Below are positions 15,879 through 23,871 of a stretch of DNA of 31,682 nucleotides, piece after piece. Under the pieces are notes generated by a model, which saw only the letters and a list, made by a program, of their open reading frames with translations, did not search any database and had not been told where the DNA came from. The stretch's first letter is position 1, and each line of letters begins with the position of its first letter. The position numbers and the translations under genes are program-made. Source of the stretch: CAZBYL01 sp964496275 (lineage in GTDB: Bacteria > Synergistota > Synergistia > Synergistales > Synergistaceae); NCBI GenBank assembly GCA_964496275.1, contig CAZBYL010000028.1, positions 1-31,682 of the forward strand, given 5' to 3'.

Positions 15879-17288
15879 CTATATCTTCAAAATACCTATA
15901 GAGCTTAGGAATATCAGGATGACAAGGACAGGGGTGACATAGCGGCAGAGAAAGCGAATCGCCGTAACCTTTGCTCCGTTATCGAGCTTGCCGTGGTTCG
16001 TAAGCTCATCGCTCAAATCGGAATTTTTCATCTTATACCCTGTGTAGAGAGTTATAAGCAGACCGCCGAGCGGCATCAGAACGTTTGACGACAGGAAGTC
16101 GAAGAGGTCAAAAAAGCCCTTGCCGAAAACCTTGATTCCGCCGAGGAAACTAGACCCGTCCGCGGAACAGGAAGCAAGTATTCCGACTGTACCTATTATC
16201 ACACAGTTGAGAAGAGCCGCCTTTTTACGCGGCATATTAAACTCTTCCGACATCCATATTGTGGGAACTTCCACCAGAGACAGCATAGCTCCGTTGGCCG
16301 CAAAAGCTGTCAGAAGGAAGAATGCGAAAAGCAAAACCTGTCCGAACGGCATCTGAGAGAATACAAGAGGAATAGTGACAAAGAGAAGTCCCGGGCCTGC
16401 ACCGGGTTCAAGCCCGAAGGAGAACACCGTGGGGAATATAGCGAGTCCAGCAAGCATTGACACACAAATATCCGCAACGGCAATCTTCAAAGGAGCTGTG
16501 GAAAGGTCGGCTTCCTCGGTGAAGTACGAACCGTAGGCTATCATAGTCCCCATACCGAGGGAGAGCTTGAAAAAAGCAAGCCCCATCGCGGCCAGAACAA
16601 TAGCGGGTGTAACCTGCGAAAAATCAACGTGGAAGATAAATTTCAGTCCGTCTGAAGCCCCGGGCAGAGTGAGTGCGCGCACCACGCAAATTATCAGCAG
16701 CACAAAGAGCGCCGGCATCATAACTCTTATGGCCTTTTCGATACCCTTTGACACTCCGAGGGAAATAATGGTTCCTATAACGCAGAGAACAAGAGCCTGC
16801 CAGAAAATCGGCGACAAAACCGCTGCGGAAAAGAACGATCCGCCGGCGGCGCCCGCGCCTATGGCTTTTCCGAACATTGCGCCCGCCGTTTCCGCTGTCA
16901 CTCCGGCGAAGGCTCCTACTGCGGCCTTAAACGTGTAAAAGTAAACCCAGCCCGCAACACAACTGTAAAAAAACATAATGAGGTATGAAGAAAGGGCTCC
17001 CATAAATCCGATACCGGCCCACGGAGTTTTTGAATTATTCTCAAGCTTTTTGAAGGCTCCTACCGGGTTAAGACGAGATCTGCGCCCTATGACAAATTCA
17101 CTTATCATGACAGGAACAGCCACAACAAACACAAAGAATAAATAGATTACAAGAAAAGCTCCGCCTCCGCCGGTACCTGTCATATATGGAAATTTCCATA
17201 TATTCCCCAGTCCCACTGCCGAACCAAGCGCAACCATCAACGCGGCAAGAGTCGTACTGAACGAATCTCGTTTCACTTGCGATGCCAA
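15879..17288 (-). CDS. sodium-coupled NSS/SNF-family symporter
   Basis: This is a LeuT-fold neurotransmitter:sodium symporter family protein, 469 residues with 11-12 predicted hydrophobic spans. The TM1 signature, AVGLGNIWKFPY at 24-35, carries the unwound helix that holds the Na+ and substrate sites, and TM2 follows (VPVMISEFVIG). Bacterial members import amino acids, often aromatic or branched, using the Na+ gradient. The start is TTG 17288, with GGGGGAG six nt upstream. It has its own promoter and shares a terminator with the K+ channel. The amino-acid substrate cannot be assigned by eye. Confidence 0.93.
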   Translation of the reverse strand: MASQVKRDSFSTTLAALMVALGSAVGLGNIWKFPYMTGTGGGGAFLVIYLFFVFVVAVPVMISEFVIGRRSRLNPVGAFKKLENNSKTPWAGIGFMGALSSYLIMFFYSCVAGWVYFYTFKAAVGAFAGVTAETAGAMFGKAIGAGAAGGSFFSAAVLSPIFWQALVLCVIGTIISLGVSKGIEKAIRVMMPALFVLLIICVVRALTLPGASDGLKFIFHVDFSQVTPAIVLAAMGLAFFKLSLGMGTMIAYGSYFTEEADLSTAPLKIAVADICVSMLAGLAIFPTVFSFGLEPGAGPGLLFVTIPLVFSQMPFGQVLLFAFFLLTAFAANGAMLSLVEVPTIWMSEEFNMPRKKAALLNCVIIGTVGILASCSADGSSFLGGIKVFGKGFFDLFDFLSSNVLMPLGGLLITLYTGYKMKNSDLSDELTNHGKLDNGAKVTAIRFLCRYVTPVLVILIFLSSIGILKI

Positions 17289-17357
17289 AAGAATCTCCCC
17301 CTCTGAAATTTTATAAAAAATACTTCAAATAAAAACCCTTAAGAAAAACTGCTACAC

Positions 17358-17386
17358 TTTATACCTTTTTGAATCTAAATAGTCAA
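17358..17386 (-). promoter_or_regulatory. promoter of the NSS symporter gene
   Basis: Minus strand: TTGACT at 17386-17381, a 17-nt spacer, TATAAA at 17363-17358, each 5/6 to consensus. It leaves a leader of about 60 nt. It lies in the gap after the EamA gene, so the symporter can be expressed independently. Confidence 0.72.
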
Positions 17387-17403
17387 GATGCGGAGCGGGT
17401 TTG

Positions 17404-18303
17404 TTAATTATTTTTTCCCGGAAGTGTGACAAGAACTATTGCCAAAATGATTATACCGCAGCCGAATACCTCCTGAATCGAAGGTATCACGCCGAGAGTC
17501 ACAGCAGTCAGAAGTACGCCCAGCACCATCTCCAGCGAGCAGAGCAGACTCACCGTCGAAGCAGGAATCAGTTTCAGCGCTGAATAAAACAGACCATACG
17601 CCAAAAGGCTTCCGGAAAAAGCCTGGAGAGCCATTATCAAAAAGTACATCGGAGTAAAATTCAGCAGATCACTCCAACCGAGAAATATACTCTTGAGAAC
17701 CACAAGCATAATCCCGCCTATAAAATGTCCGTAGAAAAGAGTAGCCATAGTATCGACTTCGCACGTCTTGGAGGCGAGCCTGGCAAGAATAGCCTGTCCG
17801 GAAATACCGATAACCGCGATGACACCCCAAATAACGCCGGGAAGAGACATTCCTGCGAGAGACTTCTCCCCGCCTACCATACCGGCATAGACGCCTCCTA
17901 TAATCATAAAACCGGCTATAACCTGGATTCTGCTGGGTTTTTCGTGCGTGATATAAAGCGAGCCCAGCATCGTCACAAGCGGGAACGTGTAGTGCAGAAT
18001 AAGAGCTTCCGCAACGGAAAGATAGGCAAGAGACATCAAAAATCCGCCTCCCGCAAGCACAACAGATAGAATTCCCGAATTGATATAGAAAATAAGATCT
18101 TTTTTAGCAGGACAGAAAAAAGTTTTGCCCCTGACATAGAGCATCAACGGCCCCATGACAACCGCAACAAAGAGTCCCCTGAATGCCATAACAGAGATAA
18201 GATTTATGCCTGCTGCGGACAAAACCTTAGCAATAGGCCCCATTACTGCCCATGAAAACGCTGCTAGAAGGCAGTAAATTATTCCGCGCCAATAATTACT
18301 CAT
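17404..18303 (-). CDS. EamA/DMT-superfamily exporter
   Basis: This is a drug/metabolite transporter with ten hydrophobic spans in two EamA repeats (about 5-140 and 150-295). The first repeat opens with AFSWAVMGPIAKVLSAAGI and the second with GVIWGVIAVIGISGQAI. Such proteins typically export amino acids or metabolites from the cytoplasm by H+ antiport. I start at ATG 18303 (about 299 residues), with AGAGGA upstream; an in-frame TTG at 18327 would add eight residues and run through that site. The substrate is unknown. It differs clearly from the other EamA gene at 24816-25760. Confidence 0.88.
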   Translation of the reverse strand: MSNYWRGIIYCLLAAFSWAVMGPIAKVLSAAGINLISVMAFRGLFVAVVMGPLMLYVRGKTFFCPAKKDLIFYINSGILSVVLAGGGFLMSLAYLSVAEALILHYTFPLVTMLGSLYITHEKPSRIQVIAGFMIIGGVYAGMVGGEKSLAGMSLPGVIWGVIAVIGISGQAILARLASKTCEVDTMATLFYGHFIGGIMLVVLKSIFLGWSDLLNFTPMYFLIMALQAFSGSLLAYGLFYSALKLIPASTVSLLCSLEMVLGVLLTAVTLGVIPSIQEVFGCGIIILAIVLVTLPGKNN

Positions 18304-18326
18304 AACTGATATTTCCTCTTTTCCCA

Positions 18327-18355
18327 ATTAGAACTTTAAGATATTGCCGTCTAAA
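18327..18355 (-). promoter_or_regulatory. possible promoter of the EamA gene
   Basis: Minus strand: TTTAGA at 18355-18350, a 17-nt spacer, TCTAAT at 18332-18327 (4/6 and 5/6). The leader would be only about 15-20 nt and starts right at the ribosome binding site. Confidence 0.35.
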
Positions 18356-18442
18356 TAAGGCTGAATTTTAAGCAGGACAGCAAGTAGAGTTTACCATATA
18401 AAAAGATTGAATAGAATTATGAAAAGAGAAATCTATCAATGC

Positions 18443-18485
18443 ACAAAAATAAAAGGGATGGAACCCTGTAAAAAGGCTCCATCCC
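18443..18485 (-). terminator. intrinsic terminator of the Na+/H+ antiporter gene
   Basis: On the minus strand GGGATGGAGCC (18485-18475) pairs with GGTTCCATCCC (18465-18455) through one G-U wobble, followed by TTTTATTTTT. It lies 26 nt past the antiporter stop. The plus-strand RNA would have a mismatch and no T-run, so it is directional. Confidence 0.9.
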
Positions 18486-18510
18486 AACGCTGCACATATT
18501 TTTTTATTGC

Positions 18511-19818
18511 TTAATAGAGCATAAGCGCTCCTATCATTGCCGCGATAAAAATGGGGATATTGTAATGGAGGAAGGTCGGAACGCAAGTATCCCAAATGTG
18601 GTTATGCTGTCCGTCCGCGTTGAGTCCTGCCGTGGGACCGAGTGTTGTATCGGAAGCGGGGGAACCTGCATCTCCGAGCGCAGCAGCGGCAGCTATAAGG
18701 CATACGATTGCACCTGTGGAGAAACCGAGCTGCAGCGCCAGGGGGCAATATATCGCCGCAATAACCGGAATAGTGCCGAACGATGTTCCGATACCCATCG
18801 TGACAAGAAGCCCAACCATCAGCATCAGGAATGCACCCCAGAACGGGCTGCCTCCGACTATACCGACAACACTGCTTACAAGCTGGTCAACGGCCTTTGT
18901 CTCTCTCAGCACATTGCCGTACCCGGCCGCGATAAGCATTACAAATGCGATTAGACCCATTATTTCAAGACCGCCCAGGAAAGAATCATCCACATCTTTC
19001 CATTTCAGAGCGCCCGTTATAATCATCACAAGGAGAGCGGCCAAAGCGCCGAGAGGGAGCGAACCCGCCCAGAGCTGAACTCCGAAAGCTACGAATACGG
19101 CAAGAGTCGTAAGCATGTGAGTTTTTGTAAAGCGGTCTTCAATATCCTCGTTGCTTCCGCCGATTATCGGCTTATTCTCGTATGAGCGGGGTTTGTTATA
19201 CGACACAAAAAGAGCGATAAGAAGGCCTATTACCATACCTGCGCCTATTATCCATGTGAAATGAAACACGTCTTCTTTTACGACACTGATTCCGTTGCGC
19301 CCCATTTCGCTGGCAAGAATGCCGTGGAAAATAAGTCCGAAACCTACGGGAAGCGTGATGTACGGAAACTTAAGGCCGAAAGCAAGTGCACATGCGACCT
19401 GGCGGCGGTCAACGTTCAACTGGTTGAAAAGGTAGAGGAGAGGGGGAACGAGAATAGGAATAAATGCAATGTGGACAGGCACAAGGTTCTGCGAAAGGCA
19501 TGCAATGCCTACAAGCATAAAAAGAAGAACCATTTTGCGTCCGCGGACAACCTTCGCTATCCTCTTGCATGCCACTGTGGCGAGTCCTGTCTTATTTATT
19601 GCAACAGCAAATGTACCGAGAAGGAAATATGCCAAAGCCGTTTCCGAATTTCCGCCCATACCGTTTATCAGCACTCCCATAACATCGGGAACACCCATAC
19701 CGGCCGTGACTCCCGCAGCAAGCGCCGCGACAAGAAGGGCAAGAACAATATTGAGATTGAGAAGGCAAAGAATAATCATGACACCGACTGAAACAACAAC
19801 TGGGTTTGTTAGCAACAT
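18511..19818 (-). CDS. NhaC-like Na+/H+ antiporter family protein
   Basis: This is a 435-residue polytopic membrane protein of the Na_H_antiporter (COG2056-like) group. The C-terminal block holds GDAGSPASDTTLGPTAGLN (about 386-404), then HNHIWDTCVPTFLHYNIP, a characteristic signature. The N-terminal part (LLNLNIVLALLVAALAAG) matches the family's leading domain. Members exchange Na+ for H+, and some carry amino acids or carboxylates. GGAGG lies seven nt before the ATG. It has its own promoter and terminator and sits directly downstream of the ornithine-racemase-like gene, an association also known from ornithine-fermenting clostridia. Confidence 0.88.
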   Translation of the reverse strand: MLLTNPVVVSVGVMIILCLLNLNIVLALLVAALAAGVTAGMGVPDVMGVLINGMGGNSETALAYFLLGTFAVAINKTGLATVACKRIAKVVRGRKMVLLFMLVGIACLSQNLVPVHIAFIPILVPPLLYLFNQLNVDRRQVACALAFGLKFPYITLPVGFGLIFHGILASEMGRNGISVVKEDVFHFTWIIGAGMVIGLLIALFVSYNKPRSYENKPIIGGSNEDIEDRFTKTHMLTTLAVFVAFGVQLWAGSLPLGALAALLVMIITGALKWKDVDDSFLGGLEIMGLIAFVMLIAAGYGNVLRETKAVDQLVSSVVGIVGGSPFWGAFLMLMVGLLVTMGIGTSFGTIPVIAAIYCPLALQLGFSTGAIVCLIAAAAALGDAGSPASDTTLGPTAGLNADGQHNHIWDTCVPTFLHYNIPIFIAAMIGALMLY

Positions 19819-19865
19819 CTTTTTTCCTCCATTTTATTATTTGGTAAAAAGCTTCAAACGCCAGA

Positions 19866-19894
19866 ACAATATCATGTTTTTTTAAAAATATCAA
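19866..19894 (-). promoter_or_regulatory. promoter of the Na+/H+ antiporter gene
   Basis: Minus strand: TTGATA at 19894-19889 (5/6), a 17-nt spacer ending in TGA, TATTGT at 19871-19866, which gives an extended -10 (TG-A-TATTGT). The leader is about 40 nt. Confidence 0.55.
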
Positions 19895-20009
19895 GTATAA
19901 CGAAGGCAATATTTCAAAACTACCTTAATAAACAAAATTTTATTATTGGAATAAATAAATAATAGCCTATGCTAAATATAAGAAAAATCACTTTCACAAT
20001 TTAAAGTAC

Positions 20010-20045
20010 AAAAGAGGTGAAACGCATCTGCGTCTCACCTCTTTT
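20010..20045 (-). terminator. intrinsic terminator of the racemase operon
   Basis: AAAAGAGGTGA-A-ACGC (20010-20025) pairs with GCGT-C-TCACCTCTTTT (20030-20045); one internal mismatch, 4-nt loop. It lies about 42 nt beyond the racemase stop, with TTTTGT at the end of the minus-strand copy. It may also work in the other direction, but no gene needs it there. Confidence 0.8.
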
Positions 20046-20086
20046 CTGTTACAGCTATTTTATTTTTAATTTCAACGCGTGAAAGG

Positions 20087-21163
20087 CTACTTGCCCTCAA
20101 AGATCTTCGTAACGTAAGGAGAGGTTGAAGCCGAAAGCATAGCAGTGTAATCCGTTTTGAAACGCAGAATATCTCCGACCTTGTACTTTACAGGCGCATC
20201 TTCTATATCAACAAGCAGATGGTCGCTCGATGCCGTAATTATAGCTACGCCCTCATCCATAGGAGAGAGACCCTCTATTCTGACATCCTGTTTGCCTATA
20301 GCAAGTATACCTCTGCGTCTTTCTCCCCTGTCCTCGAATACGGGAATATTTCCGAATGCGTCTCTTCCGATCAGCCCTTTCGGAAGAGTGGGCTTTGTCC
20401 TAACTTCCACAAGCTCGGCTTCAAGTTCCATTGTATCGTGGTTTAAAATCGCAAAGTTGTCGCAAAACGCAGTGTCATAGCCGAGCAGAAGAGCTTCGCC
20501 TATGCGGAGCGAATTTATTGTTTTTGGCAGACGTCCGTGAAGCATCTGGTGGAACGAGCACGTACCTCCGCCTGAGATGACTTCGAGTTTATATCCGAGA
20601 ATCTTTTCAAGTCTTTCCGCATATGACGAAAGCTCCGTCAGGTTCTCCGTTGTGGGCAGAACGCCGCTGGCGCACGAAAAATTTGCGCCTACTCCCACTA
20701 TTTTAAGAAATGAGGAGAAAGAAGCAAACTCCTTTGCAAAGGAATCTATTTCCGCACCCAAGAAACCCTCGCGCAAATCTCCCATGTCAAACATGAGCAC
20801 AACCTTTACTTCCTTTGCACGCCTCTCGCATATACCCGCAAGCGTTTTTACCGTGACTGCTTCAGATATAAGGCAGTAATCGCAAAGCTCGGCTACTTCT
20901 TCCAATTCCGAAAGCATGGGGATGCGTATCAAAGCATATTCCGCATCCGGTAGCTTTGCCTTCATTTTGCGTATATTCTCCATTCGGCTGTCGGCTATAA
21001 CTTTAAAACCGGCGTCGCAAAACGTCTCCGCTATCTCGGGAAATGCGGATATTCCCTTGGAAACACCCCAAAGAGAGATTCCGCTCTTTGCCGACTCCCT
21101 GATAATGATTTCTCCGTTTTCACGTATTTTGTCCCTGTGTACCCTTAGAATAGGATAACTCAT
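20087..21163 (-). CDS. PLP-dependent amino-acid racemase, ornithine-racemase-like
   Basis: This is an alanine-racemase N-terminal-domain protein of the Orr/COG3457 type, 358 residues. The PLP lysine is Lys36 in LWGVSKGISAFPEIA, then ADSRMENI at about 57-64, the ISGGGTCSFHQ phosphate-binding loop at about 195-205, and the LRIGEALLLGYD block at about 219-230. This spacing is that of ornithine racemase rather than canonical Alr. Members convert L- to D-amino acids, L-ornithine in clostridial fermentation. It follows homoserine dehydrogenase by 33 nt; the ribosome binding site (GGGGG, about 12 nt away) is distant. The actual substrate is unproven, and no ornithine aminomutase genes are visible here. 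Confidence 0.85.
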   Translation of the reverse strand: MSYPILRVHRDKIRENGEIIIRESAKSGISLWGVSKGISAFPEIAETFCDAGFKVIADSRMENIRKMKAKLPDAEYALIRIPMLSELEEVAELCDYCLISEAVTVKTLAGICERRAKEVKVVLMFDMGDLREGFLGAEIDSFAKEFASFSSFLKIVGVGANFSCASGVLPTTENLTELSSYAERLEKILGYKLEVISGGGTCSFHQMLHGRLPKTINSLRIGEALLLGYDTAFCDNFAILNHDTMELEAELVEVRTKPTLPKGLIGRDAFGNIPVFEDRGERRRGILAIGKQDVRIEGLSPMDEGVAIITASSDHLLVDIEDAPVKYKVGDILRFKTDYTAMLSASTSPYVTKIFEGK

Positions 21164-21196
21164 AGCTATTGCTGCGCCCCCTGATAAAGTTTGCTC

Positions 21197-22225
21197 CTAA
21201 GCCAAATTTTTTCTCTCCGCAATGGTAACGATGTCCTCTATCAGACCGTAAGCAGTGTCTATAAGCTCTGGGCACTCCTGAACGATAACGTTCGGATGCA
21301 TAAGATCCGATTCAATACGGACAGCGGAGCCAAAGTGAGAAATGAGAGCCATTATATCACTCGAATCAATTTCTTCCACCCGCACACTTGCCTGTACTTT
21401 CCCGTTTTCGAGTCTGCCTCGGCACATAAGCTTGAGACGCTTGCCGCGTGTAACGGCATCACTTGCCATTTCCGGAGTGATATCGCGTATCCCTGTTCTG
21501 TCTACATCAAGAGGCGTTATGTCTGCCCCCATAAGAACATTTGCGAGAGCGGCCGTTTTCGCCGCCGGGTCCCACCCATCCACGTCCATCGAGGGATCAG
21601 CTTCGGCAATTCCGGCTTCCTGAGCCTGCTTCACTCCATCCGCGAGAGAACCTCCGTTTTCCATGTACGAAAGGATAAAATTCGTCGTCCCGTTCAGAAC
21701 TCCGCTAAAACCCGTTACGGACGCGCCCTTCATGCAGCGTGACGCCAGGTTGAAAACAGGCGCGCCGTCCATTACTGCGGACTCGAAAAGATACTCCGCG
21801 CCGTTTTTTTCCGCAAGCTCGGCGAGTTCCTTCAGACAGAAAGAAACCGGCCCCTTGTTTGCTGAAGCCACAGATTTTCCACGTAAAAGCGCCGCTCTTA
21901 TGTGAGATGCTGCCGGTTCTCCTCTGCCCTCTATCGAAAGCGCGGAGAGCTCCACAAGTATATCGTAGTCCAGCATTTCAGCCGCCTCAAGCGGTGTTTT
22001 TGCGGAAAGTCCGCTGCCGCCGCGGGTGAGAGTTCCGTTGTTTTTGAGATTATCAAGGACGGAAGCAATGTCTATGCCATGCGGGTTTTCGATTCCTCCG
22101 TGCCGCCCCGTATAGATGCCGACAACCGCCGGGGATATTTTAAGCTTGGGATACAGATGACTCTCCGTGAAAATACGCCCCATCTCTTTGGCGACATTAC
22201 CAAAACCGATAAAAAGCAATTTCAT
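21197..22225 (-). CDS. hom: homoserine dehydrogenase
   Basis: NAD(P)-binding GFGNVA at 7-12 has Ala in place of the last Gly. The catalytic region keeps SANKG (Lys124), GVLNGTTNFIL at 176-186, EADP at 208-211 and DPAAK (Lys223), the residues that bind and reduce aspartate semialdehyde. The 342 residues lack the C-terminal ACT domain that gives threonine feedback in many biosynthetic enzymes, so this form would be insensitive or used in another direction. AAGGAG lies eight nt before the ATG. It is the first gene of a two-gene operon with the racemase, preceded by a perfect palindrome. No threonine-synthesis genes are adjacent. Confidence 0.92.
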   Translation of the reverse strand: MKLLFIGFGNVAKEMGRIFTESHLYPKLKISPAVVGIYTGRHGGIENPHGIDIASVLDNLKNNGTLTRGGSGLSAKTPLEAAEMLDYDILVELSALSIEGRGEPAASHIRAALLRGKSVASANKGPVSFCLKELAELAEKNGAEYLFESAVMDGAPVFNLASRCMKGASVTGFSGVLNGTTNFILSYMENGGSLADGVKQAQEAGIAEADPSMDVDGWDPAAKTAALANVLMGADITPLDVDRTGIRDITPEMASDAVTRGKRLKLMCRGRLENGKVQASVRVEEIDSSDIMALISHFGSAVRIESDLMHPNVIVQECPELIDTAYGLIEDIVTIAERKNLA

Positions 22226-22247
22226 AGCAGACTCTCCTTAAAATTTA

Positions 22248-22276
22248 AAGATATCATGAACAGTGAGCGCTCACAC
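22248..22276 (-). promoter_or_regulatory. promoter-operator region of the hom-racemase operon
   Basis: A perfect 12-bp palindrome, GTGAGCGCTCAC, lies at 22263-22274, identical to the core of the symmetric lac operator. On the minus strand, TATCTT at 22253-22248 is preceded by TGA (extended -10). With a 17-nt spacer the -35 would fall at 22276-22271, so the palindrome overlaps the -35 and spacer. This suggests a repressor of the LacI or GntR type. No regulator gene is in the window. Confidence 0.5.
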
Positions 22277-22326
22277 GATAAAACACTCTGCTCTTAATTT
22301 ATTAAATCACTGCACGGCAAGACATT

Positions 22327-23556
22327 TTAATCTGACGTGTCAGCAGGTTTCTTTATAAATGTCACGGCAAATAAAGATACAACACCGAAAAATAAAATAA
22401 CATAGTAAGATGACAGATAGCTTCCCGAGGACGTTTTCAGATACCCTATCAAAGTCGGACCTATCAGAGCGGCGGCAATAAGGTTGCAGGATCCGCAGCC
22501 GAAATTCAGTCCGTAGTGCTTAGTTCCGTAGAAGCTGCCTATCATAGCGGATACGGCTGACATACTTCCCCCAAACGCCATACCAAGAAGCACAAAGCCC
22601 ACAGTCAGAATCGGAAATGATTTAAGAACTGTGGCGCAGATAAGCATCGCCATAGACGCTATGTAGACAAACGACACAGAGAAGAGGGCAAAGCGAAAAC
22701 CTTTCGTGTCCCAAAGAAAGCCTGCGGCAAAACGGCCGAGCCCGTTGAACACCGATATGGCGCTCATTGCGCTTGTAGCCAATATAACAATGGCAGATGC
22801 GTCCATAGTGCCGGAAAGGACATCCTTCGCAGCGGGAACGGCATTGCTTATAAGTGCAAGTCCGCCAGAACCGATAAGTACAGTCCACGTCATAAATACC
22901 CAAAAAGCCGAAGTTGCCAGCATCTCTTTTGACGTAAAGTCGCGAGCCGATATCACGTTCTTTTTGCGCGCCTTTGCCATAAGCTCCTCCGAAAATTCCT
23001 TAGGCGGAATTTTCAGGAAAAACGAAGAGGTAAACAGCACTGCGCCGAACAGAGCCGCAAGCATCATGAAGGTGCTGCGCCAGCCTATTTTTGCTATGAA
23101 CATAGTCACAAAGGAACCTAGCACCATGCTCCCCATTCCAAATCCCATAAGCAGAGCGCCGGAGGCTGTCCCCTGCTTGTCCGCAAACCATTTAAGAGTT
23201 GTGCTTATTACCGTATTGGCTCCGACTCCTACGGCAAATCCGCAGAAAACTCCGTAAGAGACATATATCCACAGAAGGCTTGACGTGAAAGCGGAAGCGG
23301 CAAAGCCTATGCAGATAGACACCGCGGCTATCAGAATACTGATGCGCGGAGAGGTGCGCGGCGTTATCCAGCCTGCGAACAAGTTTCCCAAACAGAAAGA
23401 TATCATAGAGAATGTGAACACAAGCGAGGTCTGAGAACGCATCCATCCGAATTCAGCTTCAAGCGGCGCTATAAATATAGACCATGCGTATATCATTCCG
23501 AAAAAAATCAGAAGTAAAAATCCAAGTATCCCATACACAAGCCGTCTCTTCTCCAT
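22327..23556 (-). CDS. OFA-type MFS transporter
   Basis: This is a major facilitator of about 409 residues and 12 spans, resembling the oxalate:formate antiporter (OxlT/OFA) group: an N-terminal LIFFGMIYAWSIFIAPLE segment (TM1), FCLGNLFAGWITPR between TM2 and TM3, and a central loop (KARKKN) before the second half. OFA members exchange or import carboxylates and related metabolites. I start at ATG 23556, with GGGGGAG seven nt upstream; the in-frame start at 23598 reads through the T-run of the leader hairpin. The long leader with a terminator-like hairpin suggests premature termination control. The substrate is unknown. Confidence 0.88.
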   Translation of the reverse strand: MEKRRLVYGILGFLLLIFFGMIYAWSIFIAPLEAEFGWMRSQTSLVFTFSMISFCLGNLFAGWITPRTSPRISILIAAVSICIGFAASAFTSSLLWIYVSYGVFCGFAVGVGANTVISTTLKWFADKQGTASGALLMGFGMGSMVLGSFVTMFIAKIGWRSTFMMLAALFGAVLFTSSFFLKIPPKEFSEELMAKARKKNVISARDFTSKEMLATSAFWVFMTWTVLIGSGGLALISNAVPAAKDVLSGTMDASAIVILATSAMSAISVFNGLGRFAAGFLWDTKGFRFALFSVSFVYIASMAMLICATVLKSFPILTVGFVLLGMAFGGSMSAVSAMIGSFYGTKHYGLNFGCGSCNLIAAALIGPTLIGYLKTSSGSYLSSYYVILFFGVVSLFAVTFIKKPADTSD

Positions 23557-23575
23557 ACCGTGCTCCCCCTCGGGT

Positions 23576-23629
23576 AAAAAAATAAAAGGCTGCCGCATCT
23601 CGGTAAAAGTGTAATTACGACAGTCTTTT
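23576..23629 (-). terminator. candidate transcription attenuator before the MFS gene
   Basis: On the minus strand AAAAGACTGTCG (23629-23618) pairs with CGGCAGCCTTTT (23595-23584), with one A-C mismatch and one G-U wobble over a 22-nt loop, followed by ATTTTTTT. The MFS ribosome binding site begins only a few nt later, leaving no room for another promoter, so MFS mRNA must pass this site. It may also serve as the ybaK terminator. Confidence 0.5.
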
Positions 23630-23760
23630 GTGATATTTATGTTATGCTGAATCCCATGCGTTGCCGCTCTGTGTTATTTATTTTTCGCAAAACCGCAGAC
23701 TGCGCGGCATCGGCACAGACTGCACGAGTCCGCCGCAAATGCGTCCCAGCAGAGCTTCAT

Positions 23761-23789
23761 ATTAAATATTGTGAGCCTGAGTCTGTCAA
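23761..23789 (-). promoter_or_regulatory. promoter upstream of the MFS leader
   Basis: Minus strand: consensus TTGACA at 23789-23784, a 17-nt spacer, TTTAAT at 23766-23761 (5/6). The predicted start near 23754 gives a leader of about 200 nt before the MFS ATG. Confidence 0.65.
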
Positions 23790-23871
23790 CACATATTTCA
23801 AAATCCCCCGAATAAAATCTTACAAATCATATTACGGAAGAAACATTCGCGCTTTCTGAAGAAAAACAGAT

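Larger units (their letters stand above)
23557..23871 (-). other. long leader region of the MFS gene
   Basis: There is no credible gene in these 315 nt. On the minus strand it holds a good promoter (23761-23789), then about 120 nt of GC-rich sequence with two copies of CAGTCTG (minus strand, 23722-23716 and 23702-23696), then a terminator-like hairpin (23584-23629) with a seven-U tail (23582-23576), then the ribosome binding site. A 71-codon plus-strand frame at 23644-23859 lacks a ribosome binding site and is rejected. Confidence 0.55.

Noticed and set aside
18304..20086. insertion sequence, attachment site or CRISPR in the AT-rich gaps between transporters
   Set aside because: I see only directional terminators and promoters, and no direct repeats, terminal inverted repeats or transposase fragments.
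23644..23859. 71-codon plus-strand frame in the MFS leader
   Set aside because: It has no ribosome binding site, and the same bases are better explained as a promoter and leader on the minus strand.
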